In this document: positions 1 through 5,136 of the stretch, piece after piece | Numbering within the stretch: the stretch's first letter is position 1 | How the letters are laid out: every line of letters starts with the position of its first letter | NCBI GenBank assembly: GCA_016200445.1 | Contig: JACQEQ010000368.1 | Span: forward strand, 1 to 5,136 | Source of the DNA: Gammaproteobacteria bacterium | GTDB lineage: Bacteria; Pseudomonadota; Gammaproteobacteria; SG8-11 | Length of the DNA stretch: 5,136 nucleotides | Direction of reading: 5' to 3' | Notes under the pieces: model-generated | What the model was told of the DNA's origin: nothing | The model's input: the letters and a program-made list of their open reading frames with translations, nothing else | Database searches by the model: none | Program-made: the position numbers and the translations under genes

Positions 1-1
1 A

Positions 2-1480
2 GTTGCGAAGCAGGAAGGTATTACACCGCTGCCGGTGAATTGGGAGCAGGTATTGAATCTTTCTAAAATTGTGTTGGAGACCAAATCCAAAGACATCATG
101 ATGGCGAGTTATTTGTGTTTCGCCTTGTTCGACCGCAAAAGTTATGCGGGCCTCGCGTCGGGTTTGAAGGCATGCACTGCGCTAGTGAAAAACTATTGGG
201 AAGACATCTACCCCGAAAAGAAACGCATGCGGGGCCGGATTGCGGCCATTACCTGGTTGGCCGAAAAACTAGAGCGCGCGATGGAACAGCGGCGCCCCGA
301 CACGGGCGATGGTCCGGTGTTAGCGGAGAGCATTGCAACGCTTGAAGAGCTGGATAAATTCCTTACCGAACAACTTGCCTCCGAGTCGCCGGACCTTAAC
401 AAGCTGCTACGCTTACTGCGTGATTTCGCGCGTGATAGTGAGCGCGCAGCAACTGCCGCCGTTGCCGCGCCTGCGGCAACGGCGGCTACGTCAGAAGCTG
501 CTGGACCGTCCGTGGTTGCAACAGAACAAGATCTGCCCAAGGCGTTACGCCAATGTCAAGCCACGGTACGCAGTGCCGCTGGGTTCATTCGTAGCCAGAA
601 ATTGGAAGATCCGCGTTCGTATCGGCTTACGCGCATCGGTGCGTGGTTGATGATCGATCAAATGCCGATGCAGACCAACGGTGTCACGCAACTTACCGCA
701 GTCCCCACCGCTGTCACGCAGAAATATGCGGCCTATGCCGCCGAACAAAAACACGCCGTGTTGATTCCGGAAGTGGAAGAAAGTTTTTCCAAATCGCCGT
801 TTTGGCTGGATGCGCATCGGCTCACAGCAAACGCCTTGGAAGCCCTTGGCGCCAGTCACGCGCAAGCCCGGCAAACGGTCATCAACGAACTGGCGCTATT
901 TTTGCGGCGTTTGCCGGGCTTGGCGAATCTGAAGTATTCCGACGGAACGCCATTTGCAAACGACCAAACACGGCTGTGGATCGAACAAGAAGTCACGGCC
1001 GCGAAAGATTCAGGGTCACGTTCCGGCACCATGAATCTCGCCGCTGCGGGTGAAGAAGCGCCTTGGGTCGTTGCGCACAACGAAGCTAAACAGCTTGCCG
1101 CCAAGGGTAAAATGGATGAGGCCTTAACAGTTTTCCACAACGGTTACGCACAGAGTTCGGCGCAACGTGCGCGTTTCTGTTGGGGGCTGGTGCAAGCGCG
1201 TTTTTGTCTCGACGCAGGGCTTGCGCATGTCGCACTCCCGCAGCTCGAATATCTGGATCAGATGAGCACGCGTTTTGCTCTGGAAGAGTGGGAACCGGCT
1301 TTAAGTCTGGAAGTGGCCCGGGTACTTCTAGTGTGCTACGCTCAAACCGCTGAAAAAAACAAGAAATTAAAGGATGCTTTGACATCGAAAGCAGAGCAGT
1401 TATACGCGCGTATTTGCCGCTTGGATTTAAATGCCGCGCTGCAAATGGAGCTGAAGGTATTTCAGCAGCAAACGGTTTGA
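2..1480 (+). CDS. tssA: Type VI secretion system protein TssA, VasJ-type (5' partial)
   Basis: TssA is a cytoplasmic cap/priming protein of the T6SS. It binds the baseplate and the growing distal end, and coordinates Hcp tube and TssBC sheath polymerisation. The reading frame is open from the first complete codon at 2, and ImpA_N-type sequence is already under way there, so the true start lies upstream. The GTG at 35 is an internal valine. ImpA_N-like signature: NWEQVLNLSKIVLETKSKD (about 38-94), then YWEDIYPEKKRMRGR followed by WLAEKLE (about 194-274). An Ala/Thr/Pro-rich linker follows at about 440-532, then a middle helical region (FWLDAHRLTANALEALG, about 800-850; LALFLRRLPGLANL, about 890-934). 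The C-terminal TPR-like helical segment (about 1067-1480), ending YARICRLDLNAALQMELK, is typical of the VasJ family. About 493 codons are visible, in the size range of long TssA proteins. Immediate linkage to tssBC supports the call. Product confidence is high; assignment to the long VasJ class is from sequence memory. Confidence 0.93.
   Translation, partial: VAKQEGITPLPVNWEQVLNLSKIVLETKSKDIMMASYLCFALFDRKSYAGLASGLKACTALVKNYWEDIYPEKKRMRGRIAAITWLAEKLERAMEQRRPDTGDGPVLAESIATLEELDKFLTEQLASESPDLNKLLRLLRDFARDSERAATAAVAAPAATAATSEAAGPSVVATEQDLPKALRQCQATVRSAAGFIRSQKLEDPRSYRLTRIGAWLMIDQMPMQTNGVTQLTAVPTAVTQKYAAYAAEQKHAVLIPEVEESFSKSPFWLDAHRLTANALEALGASHAQARQTVINELALFLRRLPGLANLKYSDGTPFANDQTRLWIEQEVTAAKDSGSRSGTMNLAAAGEEAPWVVAHNEAKQLAAKGKMDEALTVFHNGYAQSSAQRARFCWGLVQARFCLDAGLAHVALPQLEYLDQMSTRFALEEWEPALSLEVARVLLVCYAQTAEKNKKLKDALTSKAEQLYARICRLDLNAALQMELKVFQQQTV
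455..486. repeat. Perfect 14-bp inverted repeat with 4-nt loop inside tssA linker
   Basis: The left arm GCCGCCGTTGCCGC (455-468) and right arm GCGGCAACGGCGGC (473-486) are exact reverse complements separated by GCCT. The repeat stays in frame and encodes part of the Ala-rich interdomain linker (AAVAAPAATAA). No T-tract follows, so it does not look like an intrinsic terminator. It may simply reflect alanine and threonine codon choice in a low-complexity linker, but perfect pairing over 14 bp is notable. Confidence 0.9.
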
Positions 1481-1573
1481 GAATTCATAGGTCCGGTCTG
1501 CGAGTCTTGGGGGTCGTGTTGAGACAAATAGTTACAGTTACAATATCCGAACATTAAAGCAAGGAGTCGTGCC
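1481..1573 (+). promoter_or_regulatory. tssA-tssB intergenic gap with ribosome-binding site for tssB
   Basis: This 93-nt spacer contains no ORF. A strong Shine-Dalgarno sequence, AAGGAG (1561-1566), lies 7 nt before the tssB ATG and fixes that start. Upstream is an A+T-rich stretch with a tandem GTTACA repeat (1531-1542). There is also a TTGAGA box (1519-1524), but no -10-like hexamer at normal spacing. A TTGG (1507-1510) and TTG (1519-1521) pair has the spacing of a sigma-54 -24/-12 element, but GA replaces the key GC of the -12 element. I see no terminator hairpin. An internal promoter is possible but unproven; the ribosome-binding site is well supported. Confidence 0.5.
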
Positions 1574-2068
1574 ATGGCGAAAGAAGGCTCAGTAGCACCT
1601 AAAGAACGCATCAATATCGTATACAAACCCTCGACCGGGGATGCCAAGGAAGAGATCGAGCTGCCTTTGAAGTTGCTCATCATCGGTGATTTTACCCAGC
1701 GTCAGGACGACACGCAGCTGGAAAGCCGTCCGATGATCAACATCGATAAAGATAATTTCAACGATGTGTTGCGCGGCCAGAATTTGAACCTCAGCGTCAA
1801 CGTTGCCAACACGCTGGCAGGCGACGGCGGTGAATTGCCGGTGCACTTGAAGATTCAGACGCTTAAAGATTTCGACCCCGAATCCGTGGCGCGTCAGGTG
1901 CCGGAACTCAATAAGATGCTGGAGTTGCGCGAAGCGCTCATGGCCTTACGCGGGCCGTTGGGTAACGTGCCGGCGTTCCGCAGACGTTTGCAGAACATCG
2001 TGTCCGACGAGCAGACGCGCACCAAACTGATGACCGAGCTGGGTATCGGTGAGGAAGATAAGAAATAG
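1574..2068 (+). CDS. tssB: Type VI secretion sheath small subunit TssB (VipA/ImpB family)
   Basis: TssB is the small subunit of the cytoplasmic contractile sheath. It pairs with TssC, and the heterodimers assemble around the Hcp tube and contract to drive secretion. The 164-residue length is close to V. cholerae VipA (168, from memory). The N-terminus MAKEGSVAPKERINIVYKP and the core LPLKLLIIGDFT (residues 30-41) are near-identical to the family pattern. The helix ESVARQVPELNKMLELREAL (103-122) corresponds to the VipA helix reported to be needed for VipB binding, and V109 and L112 align with VipA V110 and L113. The conserved GPLGNVPAFRRRLQ follows at 127-140. The ATG is fixed by AAGGAG 7 nt upstream and by the conserved N-terminus. 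It sits between tssA and tssC, as is usual. No truncation or frameshift is seen. Confidence 0.98.
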   Translation: MAKEGSVAPKERINIVYKPSTGDAKEEIELPLKLLIIGDFTQRQDDTQLESRPMINIDKDNFNDVLRGQNLNLSVNVANTLAGDGGELPVHLKIQTLKDFDPESVARQVPELNKMLELREALMALRGPLGNVPAFRRRLQNIVSDEQTRTKLMTELGIGEEDKK

Positions 2069-2121
2069 TCGTGTGTTGACATTTACTTCGTATATTAAAT
2101 CGCGTTACAGGAGATAGAGGC
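2069..2121 (+). promoter_or_regulatory. tssB-tssC spacer with ribosome-binding site for tssC
   Basis: This 53-nt spacer contains AGGAG (2109-2113), 8 nt before the tssC ATG: a good ribosome-binding site, consistent with high expression of the sheath subunit. It also contains a perfect TTGACA (2076-2081) and a TATATT (2091-2096). These are only 9 nt apart, too close to form a standard sigma-70 promoter. No terminator is visible, so cotranscription with tssB is expected. Confidence 0.6.
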
Positions 2122-3606
2122 ATGTCGGAATCAGAGCAGCAAAAGACTGGGGCCGCGCAGACTGAGGAAGCGCAAGGGTCGTTGCTCGACCAGATTATGA
2201 CGGAAACCAAATTGAAGCCGTCGGAAGACGGTTACGCGGTTGCCAAGCATGGCGTGGAAATTCTGATTTCCGAATTGGCCAAGTCGGCGCGTTTCGGTGA
2301 TCGCATCGAGAAAAGCACGGTAGATCAAATCATCGCCACGATTGACCAGAGAATCAGCGGGCAGCTCGATGCGATCATGCACAACGACACGTTCCAAAAA
2401 CTGGAGTCCGCATGGCGGGGATTGAAGCTGCTGGTCGACCGCACCAACTTTCGCGAAAACGTCAGATTGCAAATCATTAACGTGTCCAAACAGGACTTGC
2501 TTACGGATTTCGAAGACGCGCCAGAGATTGTCAAGGCCGGGTTATACAAGCATGCTTACACGGCCGAATACGGTCAGTTCGGCGGTCAACCCTTCGGTTC
2601 GATCATCGGTAACTACGAATTTGGTCCTGGCCCGCAAGACATCAAGTTGCTGCAATATTGTGCCAGTGTCTCGGCAATGGCACATGCACCGTTTATTTCT
2701 TCGGCGGGTCCGCAATTTTTCGGTATCAAAGATTATACCGAGCTCCCCAATCTCAAAGATCTGAAGTCTATTTTCGAAGGCCCGCAATATGCCAAGTGGA
2801 ATTCGCTGCGTGAGTCCGAAGACGCGCGTTACTTGGGACTGACCGCGCCGCGCTTTCTGCTGCGTTTGCCCTACGGCAAAGGCAGCAGCCCGGTGAAGGG
2901 TTTCGACTATGAAGAAAATGTGCATGGTTCGCATCACGATTATCTGTGGGGCAACACTGCGTTTGCGTTTGCCTCGCGGTTGACCGACAGCTTTGCAAAT
3001 TACCGCTGGTGTCCGAATATTATCGGCCCGCAAAGCGGTGGCGCGGTCGACGATCTACCGTTGCATCAATTTGAATCGATGGGTGAAATTGAAACCAAGA
3101 TTCCCACCGAAGTGCTGATTTCGGACCGGCGCGAATACGAGCTTGCCGAAGAAGGGTTCATTGCACTGACCATGCGCAAGGGCAGCGACAACGCGTCGTT
3201 TTTCTCGGCAAATTCGGTGCAAAAGGCGAAGTCTTTCGGCAACAGCAAAGAAGGTAAAGATGCCGAGACCAATTACCGTCTCGGCACGCAATTGCCTTAC
3301 ATGTACATCATCAATCGCCTGGCGCACTACATCAAAGTGTTGCAGCGCGAACAGATCGGTTCGTGGAAAAACCGCGTCGATCTGGAGCGCGAGCTGAATG
3401 CTTGGATCCGCCAATACGTGTCGGATCAGGAGAATCCTACTGCGGCCGTGCGTAGCCGCCGGCCGTTGCGCGCCGCCGAAATTTTGGTCGAAGACGTCGA
3501 CGGCGACCCAGGCTGGTATCGGGTTACGATGAACGTGCAGCCGCACTTCAAATACATGGGTGCCAGCTTCACGTTGTCGCTCAAAGGCAAGTTGGACAAG
3601 ACCTGA
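2122..3606 (+). CDS. tssC: Type VI secretion sheath large subunit TssC (VipB/ImpC/EvpB family)
   Basis: TssC is the large subunit of the T6SS contractile sheath and forms the TssBC protomer. The 494-residue length is close to V. cholerae VipB (about 492, from memory). Near the N-terminus, QGSLLDQIMTETK (residues 18-30) matches the VipB helix bound by the N-domain of the ClpV ATPase, which disassembles contracted sheath. Family motifs then run without interruption: FQKLESAWRGLKLLVDRTNF (91-110), YGQFGGQPFGSIIGNYEF (150-167), AMAHAPFISSAGPQFFGI (185-202), SLRESEDARYLGLTAPRFLL (228-247), YLWGNTAFAFASRLTDSFA (274-292), RWCPNIIGPQSGGAV (295-309), PTEVLISDRREYELAEEGFI (328-347) and RSRRPLRAAEI (444-454). 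The C-terminus HFKYMGASFTLSLKGKLDK (475-493) is also conserved. The ATG is supported by AGGAG 8 nt upstream. The gene directly follows tssB. No lesions are seen. Confidence 0.99.
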   Translation: MSESEQQKTGAAQTEEAQGSLLDQIMTETKLKPSEDGYAVAKHGVEILISELAKSARFGDRIEKSTVDQIIATIDQRISGQLDAIMHNDTFQKLESAWRGLKLLVDRTNFRENVRLQIINVSKQDLLTDFEDAPEIVKAGLYKHAYTAEYGQFGGQPFGSIIGNYEFGPGPQDIKLLQYCASVSAMAHAPFISSAGPQFFGIKDYTELPNLKDLKSIFEGPQYAKWNSLRESEDARYLGLTAPRFLLRLPYGKGSSPVKGFDYEENVHGSHHDYLWGNTAFAFASRLTDSFANYRWCPNIIGPQSGGAVDDLPLHQFESMGEIETKIPTEVLISDRREYELAEEGFIALTMRKGSDNASFFSANSVQKAKSFGNSKEGKDAETNYRLGTQLPYMYIINRLAHYIKVLQREQIGSWKNRVDLERELNAWIRQYVSDQENPTAAVRSRRPLRAAEILVEDVDGDPGWYRVTMNVQPHFKYMGASFTLSLKGKLDKT

Positions 3607-3693
3607 GAATAAGGAGGGGGCAGCGGACGGCAGTGGGGGAAGAGTTTTCGATGACGCTTTCCGCTGCCTGCCGCTTGCTGCATTCCATCAGCC
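3607..3693 (+). promoter_or_regulatory. tssC-tssE leader: distant strong Shine-Dalgarno plus hairpin(s)
   Basis: TAAGGAGG (3610-3617) matches the anti-Shine-Dalgarno sequence over 8 bases. It begins 4 nt after the tssC stop, yet the tssE ATG is 76 nt further on and has no purine-rich site directly before it. Two mutually exclusive hairpins fit the gap. One pairs 3619-3627 with 3660-3668 (9 Watson-Crick pairs). The other pairs 3620-3633 with 3668-3681 (11 Watson-Crick pairs, 2 G-T wobbles, 1 mismatch). The second would leave only 2 nt on the Shine-Dalgarno side and 12 nt before the ATG unpaired, bringing the two close together. No T-tract follows, so it is not an intrinsic terminator. The pairings are read directly from the sequence; the regulatory role is inference. 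Confidence 0.5.
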
Positions 3694-4110
3694 ATGAGTC
3701 AAGAACACAGCCTGTTCGAACGCCTGCAAAGTCCGGACGAAACCAGCGATTACAAGCTCAAAGTCAATGTTAATAAAGCCGCTGACTCCGTATTGAACCA
3801 TTTGCGTAATATGCTCAACACCCGGCAGGGCAGCGTACCGACACTGCCGGACTACGGGCTACCGGATTTCAACGACATCGCATCGAACTTCCCCGACGCC
3901 ATTTTTGAGCTGCGCCGCGTCATCAAACAAAGTATCGATAACTACGAACCACGGTTGTCGCAGGTGAAAGTAGATTACGTTAAAGACGAGGATAAGCCGC
4001 TGAGCATGCGTTACGAAATCACTGCGCAATTGAGTCTGGGCGGAGAAAATGCCAACGTCTGGTTTGAAACCACCTTGGATTCGCAAGGCCGCGTCAAGGT
4101 TAGAGGGTAG
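3694..4110 (+). CDS. tssE: Type VI secretion baseplate protein TssE (gp25-like)
   Basis: TssE is a small baseplate protein, homologous to phage T4 gp25, that connects the baseplate wedges to the first sheath layer and starts sheath polymerisation in the cytoplasm. The 138-residue length is normal. The N-terminus HSLFERLQSP (residues 5-14) matches the usual start of the family. The hallmark LNTRQGSVPTLPDYGLPDF (41-59) is intact. The helix IFELRRVIKQSIDNYEPRLS (70-89), with the family's conserved Arg and the YEPRL motif, is also intact, followed by VKVDY and a terminal beta-strand region. The ATG at 3694 has no adjacent Shine-Dalgarno; no in-frame ATG, GTG or TTG lies between it and the in-frame TGA at 3652-3654, so the start is well constrained. 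Its position between tssC and tssF is standard. Confidence 0.97.
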   Translation: MSQEHSLFERLQSPDETSDYKLKVNVNKAADSVLNHLRNMLNTRQGSVPTLPDYGLPDFNDIASNFPDAIFELRRVIKQSIDNYEPRLSQVKVDYVKDEDKPLSMRYEITAQLSLGGENANVWFETTLDSQGRVKVRG

Positions 4111-4175
4111 GCGCCAAAACAGCCCGGTCTCTACATTTAATATTTAATAGCGCCGCACGCGGGGTAAGTTGAGCA
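4111..4175 (+). promoter_or_regulatory. tssE-tssF spacer, A+T-rich with weak ribosome-binding site
   Basis: This 65-nt spacer has no ORF. It holds a tandem duplication of ATTTAAT (4135-4141 and 4142-4148), forming a 14-bp all-A/T block, followed by a short G+C-rich stretch. The only purine-rich sequence near the tssF start is GGGGTAAG (4161-4168), a poor Shine-Dalgarno 7 nt before the GTG. The A+T block could supply a -10-like element, but I find no matching -35 hexamer. Confidence 0.35.
4135..4148. repeat. Tandem direct repeat of ATTTAAT (two copies)
   Basis: Two exact, adjacent copies of ATTTAAT lie in the tssE-tssF spacer. The 14-bp block contains only A and T and stands out from the moderate-GC surroundings. 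Its function is unknown; an easily melted promoter region, an RNase-accessible site or chance are all possible. Confidence 0.8.
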
Positions 4176-5136
4176 GTGAGTTTCAATAAATACTACCAGG
4201 AAGAACTGCTCTACCTGCGCGAGATGGGCGAAGAGTTTGCGCGTGCTTACCCCAAACTCGCACCGTTTTTATCGCGCAAGGGAAATGATCCGGATGTCGA
4301 GCGCATCATCGAAGGGTTCGCGTTTATCGCAGGCCGCATCCGGCAGAAGCTCGACGACGAGTTGCCCGAGTTAACCCACACGTTAATTTCTTTGTTATGG
4401 CCGCATTTTTTACGGCCTGTTCCGTCGATGTCGATTCTGCAGTTCTCTCCGGTCGCCAATGCCATTTCCGAAAAAAAAATCATCGCACGCGGCGTCGAAG
4501 TCGACTCGGTACCGGTGGACGGTACGCCGTGCCGGTTCCACAGCTGCTTCGACGTCGATTTGTATCCGTTCGCGCTCGATGACATCGAGGTGCAAACCAC
4601 CGGCACCGGCACGGCACTGACGCTGAATTTCCGTCTTGGTACGGGTGCGAGCATGGATAAGCTCAAACTGGACTGTTTACGTCTATTTTTGAATGGCGAG
4701 CCGGCGGTGTGCCATGCGACTTATTTATGGATGTTCGAATATCTGACGCGCGTAACGGTACGCGGGGATGGCTTGGAAAAAAGCGCACCGCGTGTCGAGC
4801 TCGACAAAACCAGTGTGCGCCGCGTTGGCTTTGGCGATCGTGAAGCATTGATTCCCTATCCTGCGAATGCATTTGGCGGTTATCGCTTATTACAGGAATA
4901 CTTTTGCCTGCCGCAAAAATTTTTGTTTGTCGACGTCACGGGCTTGGAAAAGGCGGCGCGCTTGCCGGTGCGGGAACGTTTCTCGATTACCTTTGAATTC
5001 TCACGTCCGTTTGAAAATCATGTGCGTTTGAGCAAATCCAACTTCCAATTGTATTGCACGCCGATCATTAATCTCTTTCAAAAAGACGCCACGCCCATCC
5101 GGTTGAAAAATGAAAAGGTCGAGTACCGCGTCATGC
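4176..5136 (+). CDS. tssF: Type VI secretion baseplate subunit TssF (VasA/ImpG family), 3' partial
   Basis: TssF is a baseplate wedge component that forms a complex with TssG and contacts TssE and TssK beneath the sheath in the cytoplasm. The frame is open to the window end with 320 complete codons, roughly the first half of a family that usually runs to about 580-620 residues. The N-terminus is diagnostic: YYQEELLYLREMGEEFA (residues 6-22), then YPKLAPFL, GNDPDVERIIEGFAFIAGRI and KLDDELPELTHTLISLLWPH, then LRPVPSMSILQF. The start is GTG at 4176. An in-frame TGA at 4170-4172 rules out any longer form, and the conserved motif begins within five residues of the GTG. The Shine-Dalgarno is weak (GGGGTAAG, 4161-4168). 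A run of nine A (4471-4479) lies within codons 99-102; the frame is intact as given. It follows tssE as expected. Confidence 0.96.
   Translation, partial: MSFNKYYQEELLYLREMGEEFARAYPKLAPFLSRKGNDPDVERIIEGFAFIAGRIRQKLDDELPELTHTLISLLWPHFLRPVPSMSILQFSPVANAISEKKIIARGVEVDSVPVDGTPCRFHSCFDVDLYPFALDDIEVQTTGTGTALTLNFRLGTGASMDKLKLDCLRLFLNGEPAVCHATYLWMFEYLTRVTVRGDGLEKSAPRVELDKTSVRRVGFGDREALIPYPANAFGGYRLLQEYFCLPQKFLFVDVTGLEKAARLPVRERFSITFEFSRPFENHVRLSKSNFQLYCTPIINLFQKDATPIRLKNEKVEYRVM
4471..4479 (+). repeat. A9 homopolymer tract inside tssF
   Basis: Nine consecutive A residues lie in coding sequence (Glu-Lys-Lys-Ile codons). This is the longest homopolymer I noticed in the window. Losing one A would shift translation to a stop at 4618-4620, and gaining one would lead to a stop at 4580-4582, so either change truncates TssF. 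Runs of this length are known to promote RNA polymerase slippage and replication slippage in other bacterial genes. Confidence 0.85.

Noticed and set aside
643..1053. 136-codon + strand ORF inside tssA
   Set aside because: It overlaps the clear TssA frame entirely, its translation is low-complexity Arg/His/Cys-rich shadow sequence, and it has no ribosome-binding site of note.
2076..2096. TTGACA (-35-like) and TATATT (-10-like) in the tssB-tssC spacer
   Set aside because: The boxes are separated by 9 nt, far short of the 16-18 nt needed, and no other -10 hexamer lies at a workable distance from TTGACA.
2542..3546. Two long antisense ORFs (163 codons each) opposite tssC
   Set aside because: Both lie in the same reverse-strand frame and mirror tssC codon structure. 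They lack ribosome-binding sites and recognisable protein motifs; the + strand protein is unambiguous.
3619..3668. tssC-distal hairpin as an intrinsic terminator
   Set aside because: The loop is long (32 nt) and no T-run follows the 3' arm; transcription must also continue to the co-oriented baseplate genes.
3633..3773. Small ORF starting at GTG 3633 (or ATG 3651), about 46 codons, overlapping the tssE start in another frame
   Set aside because: The Shine-Dalgarno is 15 nt from the GTG and 33 nt from the ATG, the peptide has no recognisable features, and most of it is an out-of-frame reading of tssE. A regulatory leader peptide cannot be excluded, but nothing supports it.
4153..4162. Short CCG...CGG hairpin just before tssF
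   Set aside because: Only three base pairs are possible around a four-base loop, too weak to claim.
1..5136. A previously undescribed biological system in the window
   Set aside because: All five genes belong to well-characterised T6SS core families in a standard order. Any novelty is confined to the leader structure before tssE, the tssA palindrome and the tssF A-tract.

Overview
This window is an internal piece of a type VI secretion system (T6SS) structural operon. All recognisable genes lie on the + strand, in the order tssA (5' end outside the window) - tssB - tssC - tssE - tssF (3' end outside the window). The TssB and TssC proteins resemble, as I remember those sequences, the contractile-sheath proteins VipA and VipB of Vibrio cholerae across their whole length. 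This points to a proteobacterium, most likely gammaproteobacterial, with a canonical (T6SSi) system. Base composition is moderate and even, and codon use looks the same in all five genes. Nothing marks a transfer boundary inside the window. The species cannot be named from this stretch.

Layout: positions 2-1480 hold a long, VasJ-type TssA, the cap protein that primes and stabilises tail-tube/sheath polymerisation. A 93-nt gap with a good ribosome-binding site leads to tssB (1574-2068). A 53-nt gap, also with a good site, leads to tssC (2122-3606). An 87-nt gap leads to tssE (3694-4110), which encodes the gp25-like baseplate protein. A 65-nt gap leads to tssF (from GTG 4176 to the end), a baseplate-wedge protein. 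There is no hcp between tssC and tssE, where many clusters carry it. tssG, tssH/clpV, tssK, the membrane complex (tssJLM), vgrG and hcp must lie outside the window if the system is complete.

How the genes work together: TssE and TssF (with TssG and TssK) build the baseplate. TssB and TssC polymerise as heterodimers into the contractile sheath around the Hcp tube. TssA coordinates polymerisation. The ClpV-binding helix near the TssC N-terminus is present, so sheath recycling by TssH/ClpV is expected.

The gene content is well known, so the most interesting signals are non-coding or at the DNA level: (1) in the tssC-tssE gap, a near-perfect Shine-Dalgarno sequence lies 76 nt upstream of a tssE start that has none of its own, and an imperfect 14-position hairpin could bridge the two; (2) a perfect 14-bp inverted repeat with a 4-nt loop sits in the Ala-rich linker of tssA; (3) an uninterrupted run of nine A lies inside tssF. 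I found no tRNA, rRNA, CRISPR, insertion sequence or convincing intrinsic terminator.
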